From the NCBI RefSeq assembly GCF_004803695.1, contig NZ_CP039393.1, positions 2,790,001-2,854,000 of the forward strand: 64,000 nucleotides of DNA. Direction: 5' to 3'. This document shows positions 34,629 through 43,051 of this stretch, piece after piece. How positions within the stretch are numbered: the stretch's first letter is position 1; the number at the start of each line of letters is the position of its first letter. The stretch is from Muribaculum gordoncarteri. GTDB lineage: Bacteria > Bacteroidota > Bacteroidia > Bacteroidales > Muribaculaceae. A program made the translations under genes and the position numbers. Under the pieces are notes generated by a model. That model searched no databases. It was not told where the DNA came from and was given only the letters and a program-made list of their open reading frames with translations.

Positions 34629-35999
34629 ATGAAAGAGTTTAACCCCGAATATCTTGACCGCCTGAAGTACATCATTAGCGAGCACGACGAGGCGGAGGCT
34701 CGAAAGGAGTTGGCCGATCTGCATCCGGCCGACATTGCCGAGCTATATCAGGACCTCGATCTCGAGGAGGCTGAATTCCTTTACAGACTCCTTGATGATG
34801 AAACCAAGGCCGATGTGCTCATGGAGCTTGACGAGGACGACCGTCACAAGCTGTTGAGCGCAATGCCAGCCGAGGACATTGCCCGACAGGTTATCGACCA
34901 CCTCGACACCGACGACGCCGTCGACATTATCCAGGAGCTCGACGAGGAGGACCGTGACGAAATTTTGTCACACATCGACGATGTGGAACAGGCCGGCGAC
35001 ATCATCGACCTCTTGAAATATGACGAGGACACGGCCGGTGGTCTTATGGGCACCGAGATGATTGTCGTGAACGAGAACTGGAGTATGCCGCAATGCGTGC
35101 AGGAGATGCGCAAGCAGGCCGAAGATCTCGATGAAATCTACTACGTGTATGTGGTCGACAACGACTACAAGCTGCGCGGTGTGTTCCCGCTGAAAAAGAT
35201 GATAACCCACCCGTCGGTGTCCAAGATAAAACACGTTATGGAAACCGACCCCGTATCGGTGAAGACCGACACGCCCATCGACGACCTTACGCTCGACTTC
35301 GAGAAGTACAACCTTGTGGCAATGCCCGTGGTCGACTCCATAGGGCGACTCGTGGGGCAGATTACAGTCGACGACGTCATGGACGAAGCGCGTGAACAGA
35401 GCGAACGTGACTACCAGTTGGCATCAGGTCTTTCGGGCGATGTGGAGAGCGACGACACGCTTTTCCATCAGACACGCGCCCGACTCCCCTGGCTGCTGAT
35501 AGGAATGCTCGGCGGAATCGGAAACTCACTTATCCTCGGACATTTCGAGAGCGGATTTGCCGTCAACCCCGCCATGGCACTGTTCATACCCCTCATCGGT
35601 GGCACCGGAGGAAACGTGGGTATACAGTCGTCGGCAATCATTGTCCAGGGACTTGCCAACGGATCGCTCGACATAAAGAGCTCGACCAAGCAGCTCTTTA
35701 AGGAACTCGGAGTGGGATTGCTCAACGGATGCATCATCTCGCTGCTGGTGTTTATCTACAATGTGTTTACGCTCGGCCCCTCGCAGGTCACCACAGTTGC
35801 AGTGTCGCTGTCGCTCTTTGCAGTGGTGGTGTTTGCATCGATTTTCGGCACATTCGTCCCGTTGACGCTTGAACGGTTCAAGATCGACCCGGCGCTTGCC
35901 ACAGGGCCCTTCATATCGATTACCAACGACATTATCGGTATGGTCATCTATATGTCGATAAGCTCGGCACTGCTTGCGGCATTCGGGACCGCCGTTTAA
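34629..35999 (+). CDS. mgtE: magnesium transporter MgtE
   Basis: 456 residues. The order is classical: an N-terminal MgtE_N domain of acidic helical repeats (LHPADIAELYQDL, LDTDDAVDIIQEL), two CBS domains (about 135-255), then five membrane helices from about 285 (WLLIGMLGGIGNSLILGHFE) with the conserved PLIGGTGGNVGIQSS pore segment. It takes up Mg2+ and is gated by cytoplasmic Mg2+ bound to the N and CBS domains. Three bases separate it from rsmA, so the two are co-transcribed. Confidence 0.95.
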   Translation: MKEFNPEYLDRLKYIISEHDEAEARKELADLHPADIAELYQDLDLEEAEFLYRLLDDETKADVLMELDEDDRHKLLSAMPAEDIARQVIDHLDTDDAVDIIQELDEEDRDEILSHIDDVEQAGDIIDLLKYDEDTAGGLMGTEMIVVNENWSMPQCVQEMRKQAEDLDEIYYVYVVDNDYKLRGVFPLKKMITHPSVSKIKHVMETDPVSVKTDTPIDDLTLDFEKYNLVAMPVVDSIGRLVGQITVDDVMDEAREQSERDYQLASGLSGDVESDDTLFHQTRARLPWLLIGMLGGIGNSLILGHFESGFAVNPAMALFIPLIGGTGGNVGIQSSAIIVQGLANGSLDIKSSTKQLFKELGVGLLNGCIISLLVFIYNVFTLGPSQVTTVAVSLSLFAVVVFASIFGTFVPLTLERFKIDPALATGPFISITNDIIGMVIYMSISSALLAAFGTAV

Positions 36000-36072
36000 T
36001 CCTTTTTGGCTCGATTTTTGTTATTAACTTATAGTACAATAAGTATATCACACAATAAAAACTGAATAAATT

Positions 36073-36654
36073 ATGGAAAAGATTGAACCCGGCAAATATG
36101 TCGAGATGGTATATGACCTCTATGTTGTGGAGCCCGATGGCGAGAAGCTTGTTCATCAGGTTGATGCCGAAGCTCCCGAGAAGATAATATTCGGCGTTAC
36201 TCGCGGCGTCATTGTTCCGCTTGAAAAGGCCATCGAAGGCTTGACAACAGGCGACGCATTTGATGTCAAGGTGTCGGCAGCCGAAGGCTTCGGAGCTCAT
36301 GACCCCGAGCAGGTGGCTCACCTTGAGAAGGAGCTGTTTGAGGTCGACGGAAAGTTTGACTCCGAACTTGTAAAGGTAGGCGCCACAGTACCTATGATGA
36401 CAGCCGACGGATATCGCATCGACGGCAAGGTGATTGAAATCACCGACAAGGAGGTGGTAATGGACTTCAATCATCCTCTTGCAGGCAAGGACACCCGCTT
36501 TGTGGGCAAGATCGGCGTAGTACGCGAAGCAACTCCCGAGGAGCTGCAGCCGGCTCACGGTTGTGGTGGATGCGGATGCGGCGACCACAGTTGTGGTGAC
36601 GGATGCGGTGATGGTTGCGGCGACCACGGTTGTGGCGACGGATGCTGCAAGTAA
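36073..36654 (+). CDS. SlyD-like FKBP peptidyl-prolyl isomerase with Cys-rich tail
   Basis: 193 residues. The split FKBP domain with an inserted flap (VYDLYVVEPDGEKL, VPLEKAIEGLTTGD, then the IF domain AAEGFGAHDPEQV) matches SlyD. The last 35 residues are a Gly/Cys/His/Asp-rich tail with repeated CGDG and CGDHGCGDG units, containing about ten Cys. E. coli SlyD has a His-rich nickel-binding tail, so a metal-storage or delivery role is plausible here. Cytoplasmic. Confidence 0.9.
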   Translation: MEKIEPGKYVEMVYDLYVVEPDGEKLVHQVDAEAPEKIIFGVTRGVIVPLEKAIEGLTTGDAFDVKVSAAEGFGAHDPEQVAHLEKELFEVDGKFDSELVKVGATVPMMTADGYRIDGKVIEITDKEVVMDFNHPLAGKDTRFVGKIGVVREATPEELQPAHGCGGCGCGDHSCGDGCGDGCGDHGCGDGCCK

Positions 36655-36715
36655 GCTCCCTGTAATTGGTTTTCAATCCATCGAAACATGGTTCTGATCA
36701 ATTGCCACAGCTTCT

Positions 36716-37327
36716 ATGGATTATCTTGAGATAGTAGGCACAGCAATAGGCGTTGCCTACCTATATCTGGAATATAAAGCAAGTATATGGCTATGGATAG
36801 CCGGCATAATCATGCCGGCTGTCTATCTTGTTGTCTACTACCGAGCCGGCCTTTACGCCGACTTCGGCATAAACGTGTACTATCTTTTAGCTTCGTTCTA
36901 CGGACTGGCGTGCTGGCTTAAAAGCTCTCCCGCCACCGATAAGGACAAGGAGCCGGAACTTCCCGTAAGGCGCACCCCGGTTCATCTCTATCCGAGGCTG
37001 GCGGTTGTATTCTTGGTGCTCTTTGTGGCTATAGCCATGATTCTGATAGAATTTACCGACAGCAATGTGCCCTGGGCCGACAGTTTCACCACTGCGCTGA
37101 GCATCGTCGCTATGTGGATGCTTGCCAAGAAGTATGCCGAGCAGTGGCTCGTGTGGATATTGATCGACATAGTGAGCAGCGGCCTATACGTGTATAAAAG
37201 CCTCTATTTCACAGCCGCACTGTATGCGGTATATGCTGTCATCGCAATATTCGGTTATAGAAAATGGTTACAACTTGCAAAAACGAATCAATGCTGTCAG
37301 TCAATGACTTCAAGCCCGAAGCCGTAA
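36716..37327 (+). CDS. pnuT: PnuC-family transporter, probably thiamine (PnuT)
   Basis: 203 residues with about seven hydrophobic helices (from LEIVGTAIGVAYLYLEYKAS, about 3-22). The YLYLEYK and FYGLACWL segments fit the PnuC fold, a facilitative transporter of ring-containing vitamins trapped by phosphorylation. Because its 3' end overlaps a thiamine pyrophosphokinase gene, the thiamine-type (PnuT) assignment is favoured over nicotinamide riboside. That is inference from context. Confidence 0.78.
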   Translation: MDYLEIVGTAIGVAYLYLEYKASIWLWIAGIIMPAVYLVVYYRAGLYADFGINVYYLLASFYGLACWLKSSPATDKDKEPELPVRRTPVHLYPRLAVVFLVLFVAIAMILIEFTDSNVPWADSFTTALSIVAMWMLAKKYAEQWLVWILIDIVSSGLYVYKSLYFTAALYAVYAVIAIFGYRKWLQLAKTNQCCQSMTSSPKP

Positions 37328-37923
37328 TTGTAGGAGCCGGTGAGTTCCCGAGCCATCCCATACCTCTTAAATGGCTTGAGGGATGCCAACGGGTCGTGTG
37401 CTGCGACGGAGCGGCCGACCGCTATCTGGAAACCGGCATGCCTATATGGCGCATCGTAGGCGACTGCGACTCTTTGTCGCCCGAAAACAGCCTGCGCTAT
37501 GCCCCGATTATAAGACGGTTTGCCGACCAGGAAACCAACGACCAGACCAAGGCCGCCCTATATCTGCACGGAAAAGGCTACAACCACATTGCCATCATAG
37601 CCGCCACAGGCATGAGGGAGGATCACACACTCGGCAACATCAGCCTGCTCATCGACTACATGAGGCAGGGCATCGACGCGCGCATCTATACCGACTATGG
37701 CGTATTCATCCCCGTGTCCGGGAACGCCTCATTCCGGTGTCCCGCAGGCACGCGAGTGTCAATATTCAGCTTTGGAGCTACAAAGTTCCGCGCCGAAGGA
37801 TTACGCTATCCCCTCCACGACTTTACAAGCTGGTGGCAGGGCACACTCAACGACACAGTCAACGACGACTTCTCAATAGAAGCCGACGGCGACTATCTCG
37901 TATTCATAAACTACGAAAAATAA
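37291..37923 (+). CDS. thiamine pyrophosphokinase
   Basis: 210 residues from the ATG at 37291; an ATG at 37264 would add nine residues and overlap pnuT further. It transfers pyrophosphate from ATP to thiamine. CCDGAADRY (about 36-44), the Asp-rich VGDCDSL (about 55-61), DQETNDQTKA (about 78-87) and ATGMREDHTLGN (about 106-117) are the family signatures. The overlap with the transporter by 37 bases suggests coupled uptake and trapping. Confidence 0.9.
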   Translation: MLSVNDFKPEAVIVGAGEFPSHPIPLKWLEGCQRVVCCDGAADRYLETGMPIWRIVGDCDSLSPENSLRYAPIIRRFADQETNDQTKAALYLHGKGYNHIAIIAATGMREDHTLGNISLLIDYMRQGIDARIYTDYGVFIPVSGNASFRCPAGTRVSIFSFGATKFRAEGLRYPLHDFTSWWQGTLNDTVNDDFSIEADGDYLVFINYEK

Positions 37924-37933
37924 TCACTCTGCA

Positions 37934-38362
37934 CTAATCAACATTGATGACAAGCTCGATGCTTGATTCATCGTAGGTCTTGGGTATCACATAAGCCACG
38001 GCCATGTCGGTAACAGCTGTAGTGATATCTTTTCTTACAAGTATATTAAGAATGTACCGCCCGTCGCTGTAACTCAATCCGTAGTTTAGTTTTTTGATAC
38101 CATAGTATATTGTCGATTTCACTATCAGCAGTGTGTGCTTGTTGAAGTCCACCTTGGTTGGATTTGCCGCCTCCCCCACTATCCGGGTCAACTCCGCCTG
38201 GTCGTTGACCAAGACAGGCTCGTCGATCGGGCAGTTCAGCTCCGAAGCACTTACCGGCAACTTATATTCATGCCATGTAAATTCTTCCTCATCGTCGGAG
38301 CACGACATTGTGACAAATGCCGTCATCACACACAAAAGCACAATCAGATACTTTAGTTTCAT
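37934..38362 (-). CDS. small lipoprotein, PrcB-like fold possible
   Basis: 142 residues, lipobox VTMSC (Cys21) with an acidic DDEEE follow-up. The mature part (FNKHTLLIVKSTIYYGIKKLNYG, then ILNILVRKDITTAVTDMAVAYVIPK) resembles small Bacteroidales lipoproteins with a PrcB-like fold, at low confidence. It lies 16 bases after the TIR-Sel1 gene and is probably read from that promoter. Confidence 0.65.
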   Translation of the reverse strand: MKLKYLIVLLCVMTAFVTMSCSDDEEEFTWHEYKLPVSASELNCPIDEPVLVNDQAELTRIVGEAANPTKVDFNKHTLLIVKSTIYYGIKKLNYGLSYSDGRYILNILVRKDITTAVTDMAVAYVIPKTYDESSIELVINVD

Positions 38363-38378
38363 ATCAATTCTATCCTAT

Positions 38379-41300
38379 TTAATCTTCTGAATAAAACTTG
38401 ACATTATTATCTATAGCCTCTATCCGTTCTTTTGCTACCGCGCTGTCAACCTGTTGGTACAATTGCTTTGCTATTGCATAGCTGCGCACTAAATCATCGG
38501 TACCTGAATAGAACGCATCGCCCCATGATTGAAGTGACTCGTTATTGGATATCTCCGACACAAGCTTTAGATTTGTAGTAAAAGCCGATTCAATAGATAA
38601 CGCTACCGAAACTACCGATAATAACACTGCTTGCAAATTCAAATCATCCTCATGCTCCGCAATGTCCAACAATTGCACTTGGTCAAGAATTGTCACACCT
38701 GAAAATTTGTCAGGATATTTAGCTTTTATTCTGAGCCACAATAATGCTGCTTCTTCGGCCAATCTCCGTCCCATGCCCATACTGCAGTAAGGGAATACAT
38801 CCTCATCATCATTGATCACCCTGTCGCATCGTATACCCAATGCCTTAGCCGCATCAACCCCGCCAATCCAGTCGGCGGTCAAGCTATAAAGCTCTTTCGG
38901 CAGATATTTACATTCGACATATTCGGGCGCAATTCCATTAAGCATAGGCAAAGAGTCGGTTCGGCGACGACACACATCATAGAAGTCCCGCAAATAAGAG
39001 TCCACCTCTTCCTCGTCGTAAATCTCCAAAGGAATCATCAGCCTTACATACTCGTCAAGGCGTGAAAAATCAATATTATCTTCAATCTCCTTGATTCGTT
39101 CCTTACGTTCATTATCAGCTATTTCCAATTTTTCGGGAGCTGACTCGTTTTTACGCTTTTGGGCAATTCCGTACCAATATACGGCTGCCGGCAGGTTGTC
39201 TATGCCTTTATCTTTTTCTTCAAAGTATATTTCCCCGAGATTATAGGGAGATATTTTGTCATTGCGGAGCGAAGCCTTTTTATACCACTTTATAGCCTCG
39301 GGAATGTCTATCGTTGTTCCTATTCCCATTTGATGGAAAACTCCCATATCGATTAAGTTCTGTACTGAGTTTACCGATTCAACAGCTTTATTCAAATATT
39401 TAAATGCCTCTATCTGGTTGGGCGACGTACTTAAATCTCCACTCAGATTCATAAGCATTAACGAGCTGTAATAAGGCTCGTATGCCTCTTTTAATCCTGC
39501 TTCGGCGGCACGTTTCAAGTAAACGTTGGCCTCTTCAAGAATCTTTTCATCGTCATCATCGTCAACATTATATTGGCTCTTTATAAACTTACCGTATTCC
39601 AAATCGGCAACCGGTCCTGCACCTCCGTCAATCGCCTGTTTATAGTACTCTTTAGCTTTTTCAAGCTTTATGGGAACTCCGACACCGTTGGCATAGAGAT
39701 ACCCGAGTCTTATGGCTGCCTCTATTTTACCGGCATTCAATGCCTTTTCAAGATATTTACGACCGGCAATTTCATCGGAAAACGGCAGTTCGATATCCGT
39801 AAGAATGACTCCATACTTTAACATTGCCACGGCATCTTCATTCTCGGCAGCACGTTTAAGGTATTTCATCGCTCTTTTATCATCTTTTTGAGCCCAACTG
39901 TATTCCTGGAAATTACTGCAATCTTTTAGGATAATGTAATCCTCCAGCTCTTTGGTACGGAATATTTCATATAACCCTAACAACGATTCTTTTCTGCCAA
40001 CACCTCCCAAATTGGCGGCTTCTTCAAAATATTTTATACAAGCTTCATTTTTGCCCTCAGGTGAGTTTGAGTCACGACACATTACGCCGAGCATATAAAA
40101 ACAATTGGATTGAAACATTGCCGCTCCACGCTTAAACCAATCCCATGCAAGTTTATCATCCTCATCTACACCTTCGCCATTATAATACATGACCCCAATG
40201 AAATAGCAAGAAAATCCATCACCCGCACCGGCTGCTTTGCGGAACCATTTCAATGCATTTGAATAATTCTGGGCTACACCGGTACCAAAATAATAACATA
40301 ATGCAATGGCCGACAAGCATGACGGCTCTTCATATTCGGCTCCTTTCATCAGCCACTCGATACCTTTTTGAGGATCTTTTGTTTTAAATGTATTTGGCTC
40401 ATACATATATAGGTTGGACATATCAGCGTATGCTTCCATATATCCCAATGATATTGCTTTGTTATAACATTCAACAGCCTTATCCATATCTTGAGGTATA
40501 TCATTTCCTTCCCAATACATTTGCCCCATAACCGAGTATGCCTCAGGGATATTGGCTTCAACAGCCTTTTTAAGCAATTCTATTCCCTTCAACGGATTCG
40601 GCCTTGCCGACCATCCAAATAATGTTTCCTTTGCAAGATAAAGAATTGCCCTATTATTTCCCGCCTTTATCGATCTCTTCAACAGCGATAGATAAGTGGG
40701 GAGATCCTTCTCCACTCCAATGCCTATAGCATAGCATTTGCACAAGGAGTATATGCCGAATGAATCATTCTTTTCCGATGACTCTTTAGCATATCTATAC
40801 GACTTTTCGTTGTCAACGTGCTTATTCTTATAATAACACGACATAATGAATGCCGCGTATGAATTACCATTATCGGCCTGCTTTTCAACGCAGTCAAACT
40901 CCGCATCGGGAATGCTCCATATTCGAGAACGGTAATCGACTATTCCGGCAACCAATTCCCGCGAATCCTTGTAGTCGTTCAATGCGGGTTCCAGAAGATC
41001 GGAAAATGCTGAAGGTAAATCGAATTCCAAAAGAGCGCTCTTGCCGAATTTATAGGACGATTCATATTTCGACTCATCAGCATTTTTTGGCAAACTCTTA
41101 TCGATGGACGGTTTTGCATTGTCGCTCTCCCGGACTTTATCGACATTCCTGGCCTCCGGCCTCTCTTTCAGCTTTTTACCAAGTTGTTGCGACAGTTTCT
41201 TGCCAAGTTCAACGATTTTATCCTCATTGAATGGCACAGCGTCAATGCGGTTGAACCTCACCAATCGATAAGCCAGTTTATAATCCGACTTGAACGTGCC

Positions 41301-41570
41301 AATCTTAAACGACACTATGGTCTTTTCAAAGTCAATGGCCAGCGCTATCTCATTGGCGGTATTCTCCGATTGATTTGAATTTTCCGACCATACAAACAGC
41401 ACTATCTGACATTCAAACAAAGCTTTTGCAATGACTTCAGCAAAGTCATCGCCTAAATCGATTGCCGAGCGGTCGATAAAGCTCGTTATGCCGTATTTAT
41501 CCAACTCCTGCTCTATGCGGTCTACAATTTCGGAATCCTTGCGCGAATAGCTTATGAATACATCACTCAT
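38379..41570 (-). CDS. TIR-domain protein with a long Sel1-repeat array
   Basis: 1063 residues. Residues 1-135 are a TIR domain: MSDVFISYSRKD start, FIDRSAIDLGDDF loop and Glu74 in TANEIALAI at the position of the catalytic Glu of TIR NADases. A charged linker follows (about 135-185). From about 190 to 830 there are at least fifteen Sel1-like helical repeats (A-x-x-x-L-G-x-x-Y-x-x-G pattern, for example YSVMGQMYWEG and YFIGVMYYNGEG). The C-terminal 200 residues are helical and unassigned. TIR-effector plus solenoid-sensor proteins are known in antiphage and signalling systems; no partner gene was recognised. It is more AT-rich than its core neighbours. Confidence 0.88.
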   Translation of the reverse strand: MSDVFISYSRKDSEIVDRIEQELDKYGITSFIDRSAIDLGDDFAEVIAKALFECQIVLFVWSENSNQSENTANEIALAIDFEKTIVSFKIGTFKSDYKLAYRLVRFNRIDAVPFNEDKIVELGKKLSQQLGKKLKERPEARNVDKVRESDNAKPSIDKSLPKNADESKYESSYKFGKSALLEFDLPSAFSDLLEPALNDYKDSRELVAGIVDYRSRIWSIPDAEFDCVEKQADNGNSYAAFIMSCYYKNKHVDNEKSYRYAKESSEKNDSFGIYSLCKCYAIGIGVEKDLPTYLSLLKRSIKAGNNRAILYLAKETLFGWSARPNPLKGIELLKKAVEANIPEAYSVMGQMYWEGNDIPQDMDKAVECYNKAISLGYMEAYADMSNLYMYEPNTFKTKDPQKGIEWLMKGAEYEEPSCLSAIALCYYFGTGVAQNYSNALKWFRKAAGAGDGFSCYFIGVMYYNGEGVDEDDKLAWDWFKRGAAMFQSNCFYMLGVMCRDSNSPEGKNEACIKYFEEAANLGGVGRKESLLGLYEIFRTKELEDYIILKDCSNFQEYSWAQKDDKRAMKYLKRAAENEDAVAMLKYGVILTDIELPFSDEIAGRKYLEKALNAGKIEAAIRLGYLYANGVGVPIKLEKAKEYYKQAIDGGAGPVADLEYGKFIKSQYNVDDDDDEKILEEANVYLKRAAEAGLKEAYEPYYSSLMLMNLSGDLSTSPNQIEAFKYLNKAVESVNSVQNLIDMGVFHQMGIGTTIDIPEAIKWYKKASLRNDKISPYNLGEIYFEEKDKGIDNLPAAVYWYGIAQKRKNESAPEKLEIADNERKERIKEIEDNIDFSRLDEYVRLMIPLEIYDEEEVDSYLRDFYDVCRRRTDSLPMLNGIAPEYVECKYLPKELYSLTADWIGGVDAAKALGIRCDRVINDDEDVFPYCSMGMGRRLAEEAALLWLRIKAKYPDKFSGVTILDQVQLLDIAEHEDDLNLQAVLLSVVSVALSIESAFTTNLKLVSEISNNESLQSWGDAFYSGTDDLVRSYAIAKQLYQQVDSAVAKERIEAIDNNVKFYSED

Positions 41571-41603
41571 AATGATTGGCCTATGTGAGAAAAGTTTATA
41601 AAG

Positions 41604-41685
41604 GCTGCAAAATGCAGCTGAAATATTTCAGTAAAAAGCATCAAAGTCCTGCCGACAACCGGTTTATTACGACAAAGATGCTTTT
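41604..41685 (-). promoter_or_regulatory. hairpin-rich leader of the TIR-Sel1 transcript
   Basis: GCTGCA-AAA-TGCAGC (41604-41618) forms a small hairpin, and AAAAGCATC (41634-41642) can pair with GATGCTTTT (41677-41685) right at the expected transcript start. A role in controlling expression is possible but untested. Confidence 0.4.
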
Positions 41686-41691
41686 CTGATT

Positions 41692-41722
41692 CAAATATAA
41701 CTAATAGGTTTATAAATTCAAA
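41692..41722 (-). promoter_or_regulatory. promoter of the TIR-Sel1 gene
   Basis: On the minus strand TTTG (41719-41722) and TATATTTG (41692-41699) are 19 bases apart. The transcript would have a leader of about 115 bases. Confidence 0.78.
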
Positions 41723-41900
41723 CTATTTCATGTCATATTTAGATATTAATTAACCATTGCAAATGCCTCAATGATAATTTTTTAGTTCCCGGCAATTTTT
41801 TATCTGTTGTAATCGTGATGCGGAACAACACTCGCAATTGAAAACAATATCACAATATTAACAATAATTAGCATTACCGTTATTGTATTTTACCCATGCG

Positions 41901-41931
41901 ATATTGTATATTTGCAACAGCAATACAATAT
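41901..41931 (+). promoter_or_regulatory. -7 box within an inverted repeat upstream of the 161-residue protein
   Basis: ATATTGTAT (41901-41909) and ATACAATAT (41923-41931) are exact reverse complements and frame a TATATTTG -7 box (41907-41914). This layout suits a repressor operator. Confidence 0.5.
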
Positions 41932-41943
41932 TATAGTTCTTAT

Positions 41944-42429
41944 ATGAAACCAAACATCACATCCCGTGACAAAGACTTCATTGAAGCTTGTCAATCTGTT
42001 CTGTCACACTGTTCATGCGATTCGAGGCCATGCATGAGGGCTATAGTGGCATCGGCCATCGCATCTCCGGCGCCGAGTTACTATGTTTCACCCGATTATG
42101 CATTCCGAATCATATCAAGCTACCTCAACCATGGTAAATTGCCAAGCAGGAGGCTTGCGCGTGAAATGTGGCTTGAGATAGCCTCTAAAGTGACGCGGCT
42201 GAAGCGCGAAAATCCCTCTATGCCATTGATAAAGGCGGTTACCGAGGTAACTGCGCACGAGCATGCATCGCGGTTCTTTATCTCCGACACCTATGCTCTG
42301 CGATTGCTTCAGCGTCGCAACCGCAGCAGCCGGCTCGCACTGAAGCCCAACCTGCTCTCTTGGCACGACGGAGGAAATCCGTTCCGTCGCAGTCCGCGCC
42401 ACATCCGCCACACACGCCAATCTGATTAA
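41944..42429 (+). CDS. unknown 161-residue helical protein
   Basis: 161 residues from the ATG at 41944. The frame could begin at 41896, but that would place the start within the promoter. No recognised domain. The centre (YYVSPDYAFRIISSYLNHGKLPSRRLAREMW, about 43-73) is helical and the C-terminus strongly basic (SPRHIRHTRQSD), so nucleic-acid contact is possible. It precedes another unknown gene by 44 bases in the same direction. Confidence 0.6.
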   Translation: MKPNITSRDKDFIEACQSVLSHCSCDSRPCMRAIVASAIASPAPSYYVSPDYAFRIISSYLNHGKLPSRRLAREMWLEIASKVTRLKRENPSMPLIKAVTEVTAHEHASRFFISDTYALRLLQRRNRSSRLALKPNLLSWHDGGNPFRRSPRHIRHTRQSD

Positions 42430-42473
42430 CATCCTAAAATTTAACATTTTAAAAATCAATCAAACACACACCC

Positions 42474-42929
42474 ATGAAAACAACATCTTCAACAATTACA
42501 CTACGACTGAGTTACGATGAAATCGCTAAGGAAATTCACGCCGCTTCGGCCTTGCGAAGCTACTTCTCACGAATCGACGAGCAGCTGCCGCCCATGCTGC
42601 TGAGCAACCATGACAAGGCTCTCGCCCCCGTAATAGCCGATGCCTGCGCTCTTATCGCACTGCGTCTTGCCGACAATTTGGCCGATGTCACTCTCGACAA
42701 TGAAGAGTATGCCGAATTTGTGGTTATGCCACGCAACATCTCGGCGGCTACGGCATTGCGCCGCGCACTTGAGCATGCAGTAGCAGCTTACGCGCTTCAC
42801 CTCTGCTTCGCCGGGGTCGATAACACCCTTGCCGCCGACGGCTATAGAGTGGAATCTGACGCCCATATCGACGGCGTGAAGTCGTCGCTCCTGCGCATCA
42901 GCGGCACGCCCCGTGTGACGGGTTGGTGA
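42474..42929 (+). CDS. unknown 151-residue helical protein
   Basis: 151 residues, mainly Ala- and Leu-rich helix (ADACALIALRLADNLADVTL; ATALRRALEHAVAAYALHLC) with no signal peptide and no known domain. It follows the 161-residue gene after 44 bases, so the two probably share a transcript. Codon use resembles the core genes. Confidence 0.6.
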   Translation: MKTTSSTITLRLSYDEIAKEIHAASALRSYFSRIDEQLPPMLLSNHDKALAPVIADACALIALRLADNLADVTLDNEEYAEFVVMPRNISAATALRRALEHAVAAYALHLCFAGVDNTLAADGYRVESDAHIDGVKSSLLRISGTPRVTGW

Positions 42930-43051
42930 TGACGCCTGCATAAATTATTGTTACAAAGGGTGGTGAGTTGAAAAATTTTACGTAAATTTGCAGAGCTTTA
43001 TAATAGCATCGGCGCAGGAGCGTCGTTTTTGTTTAACTAATTTATAACGAC

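Noticed and set aside
36655-36715. possible TPP riboswitch before the thiamine transporter gene
   Set aside because: Only 61 bases are available and the CUGAGA and GAUGA-type core elements were not seen.
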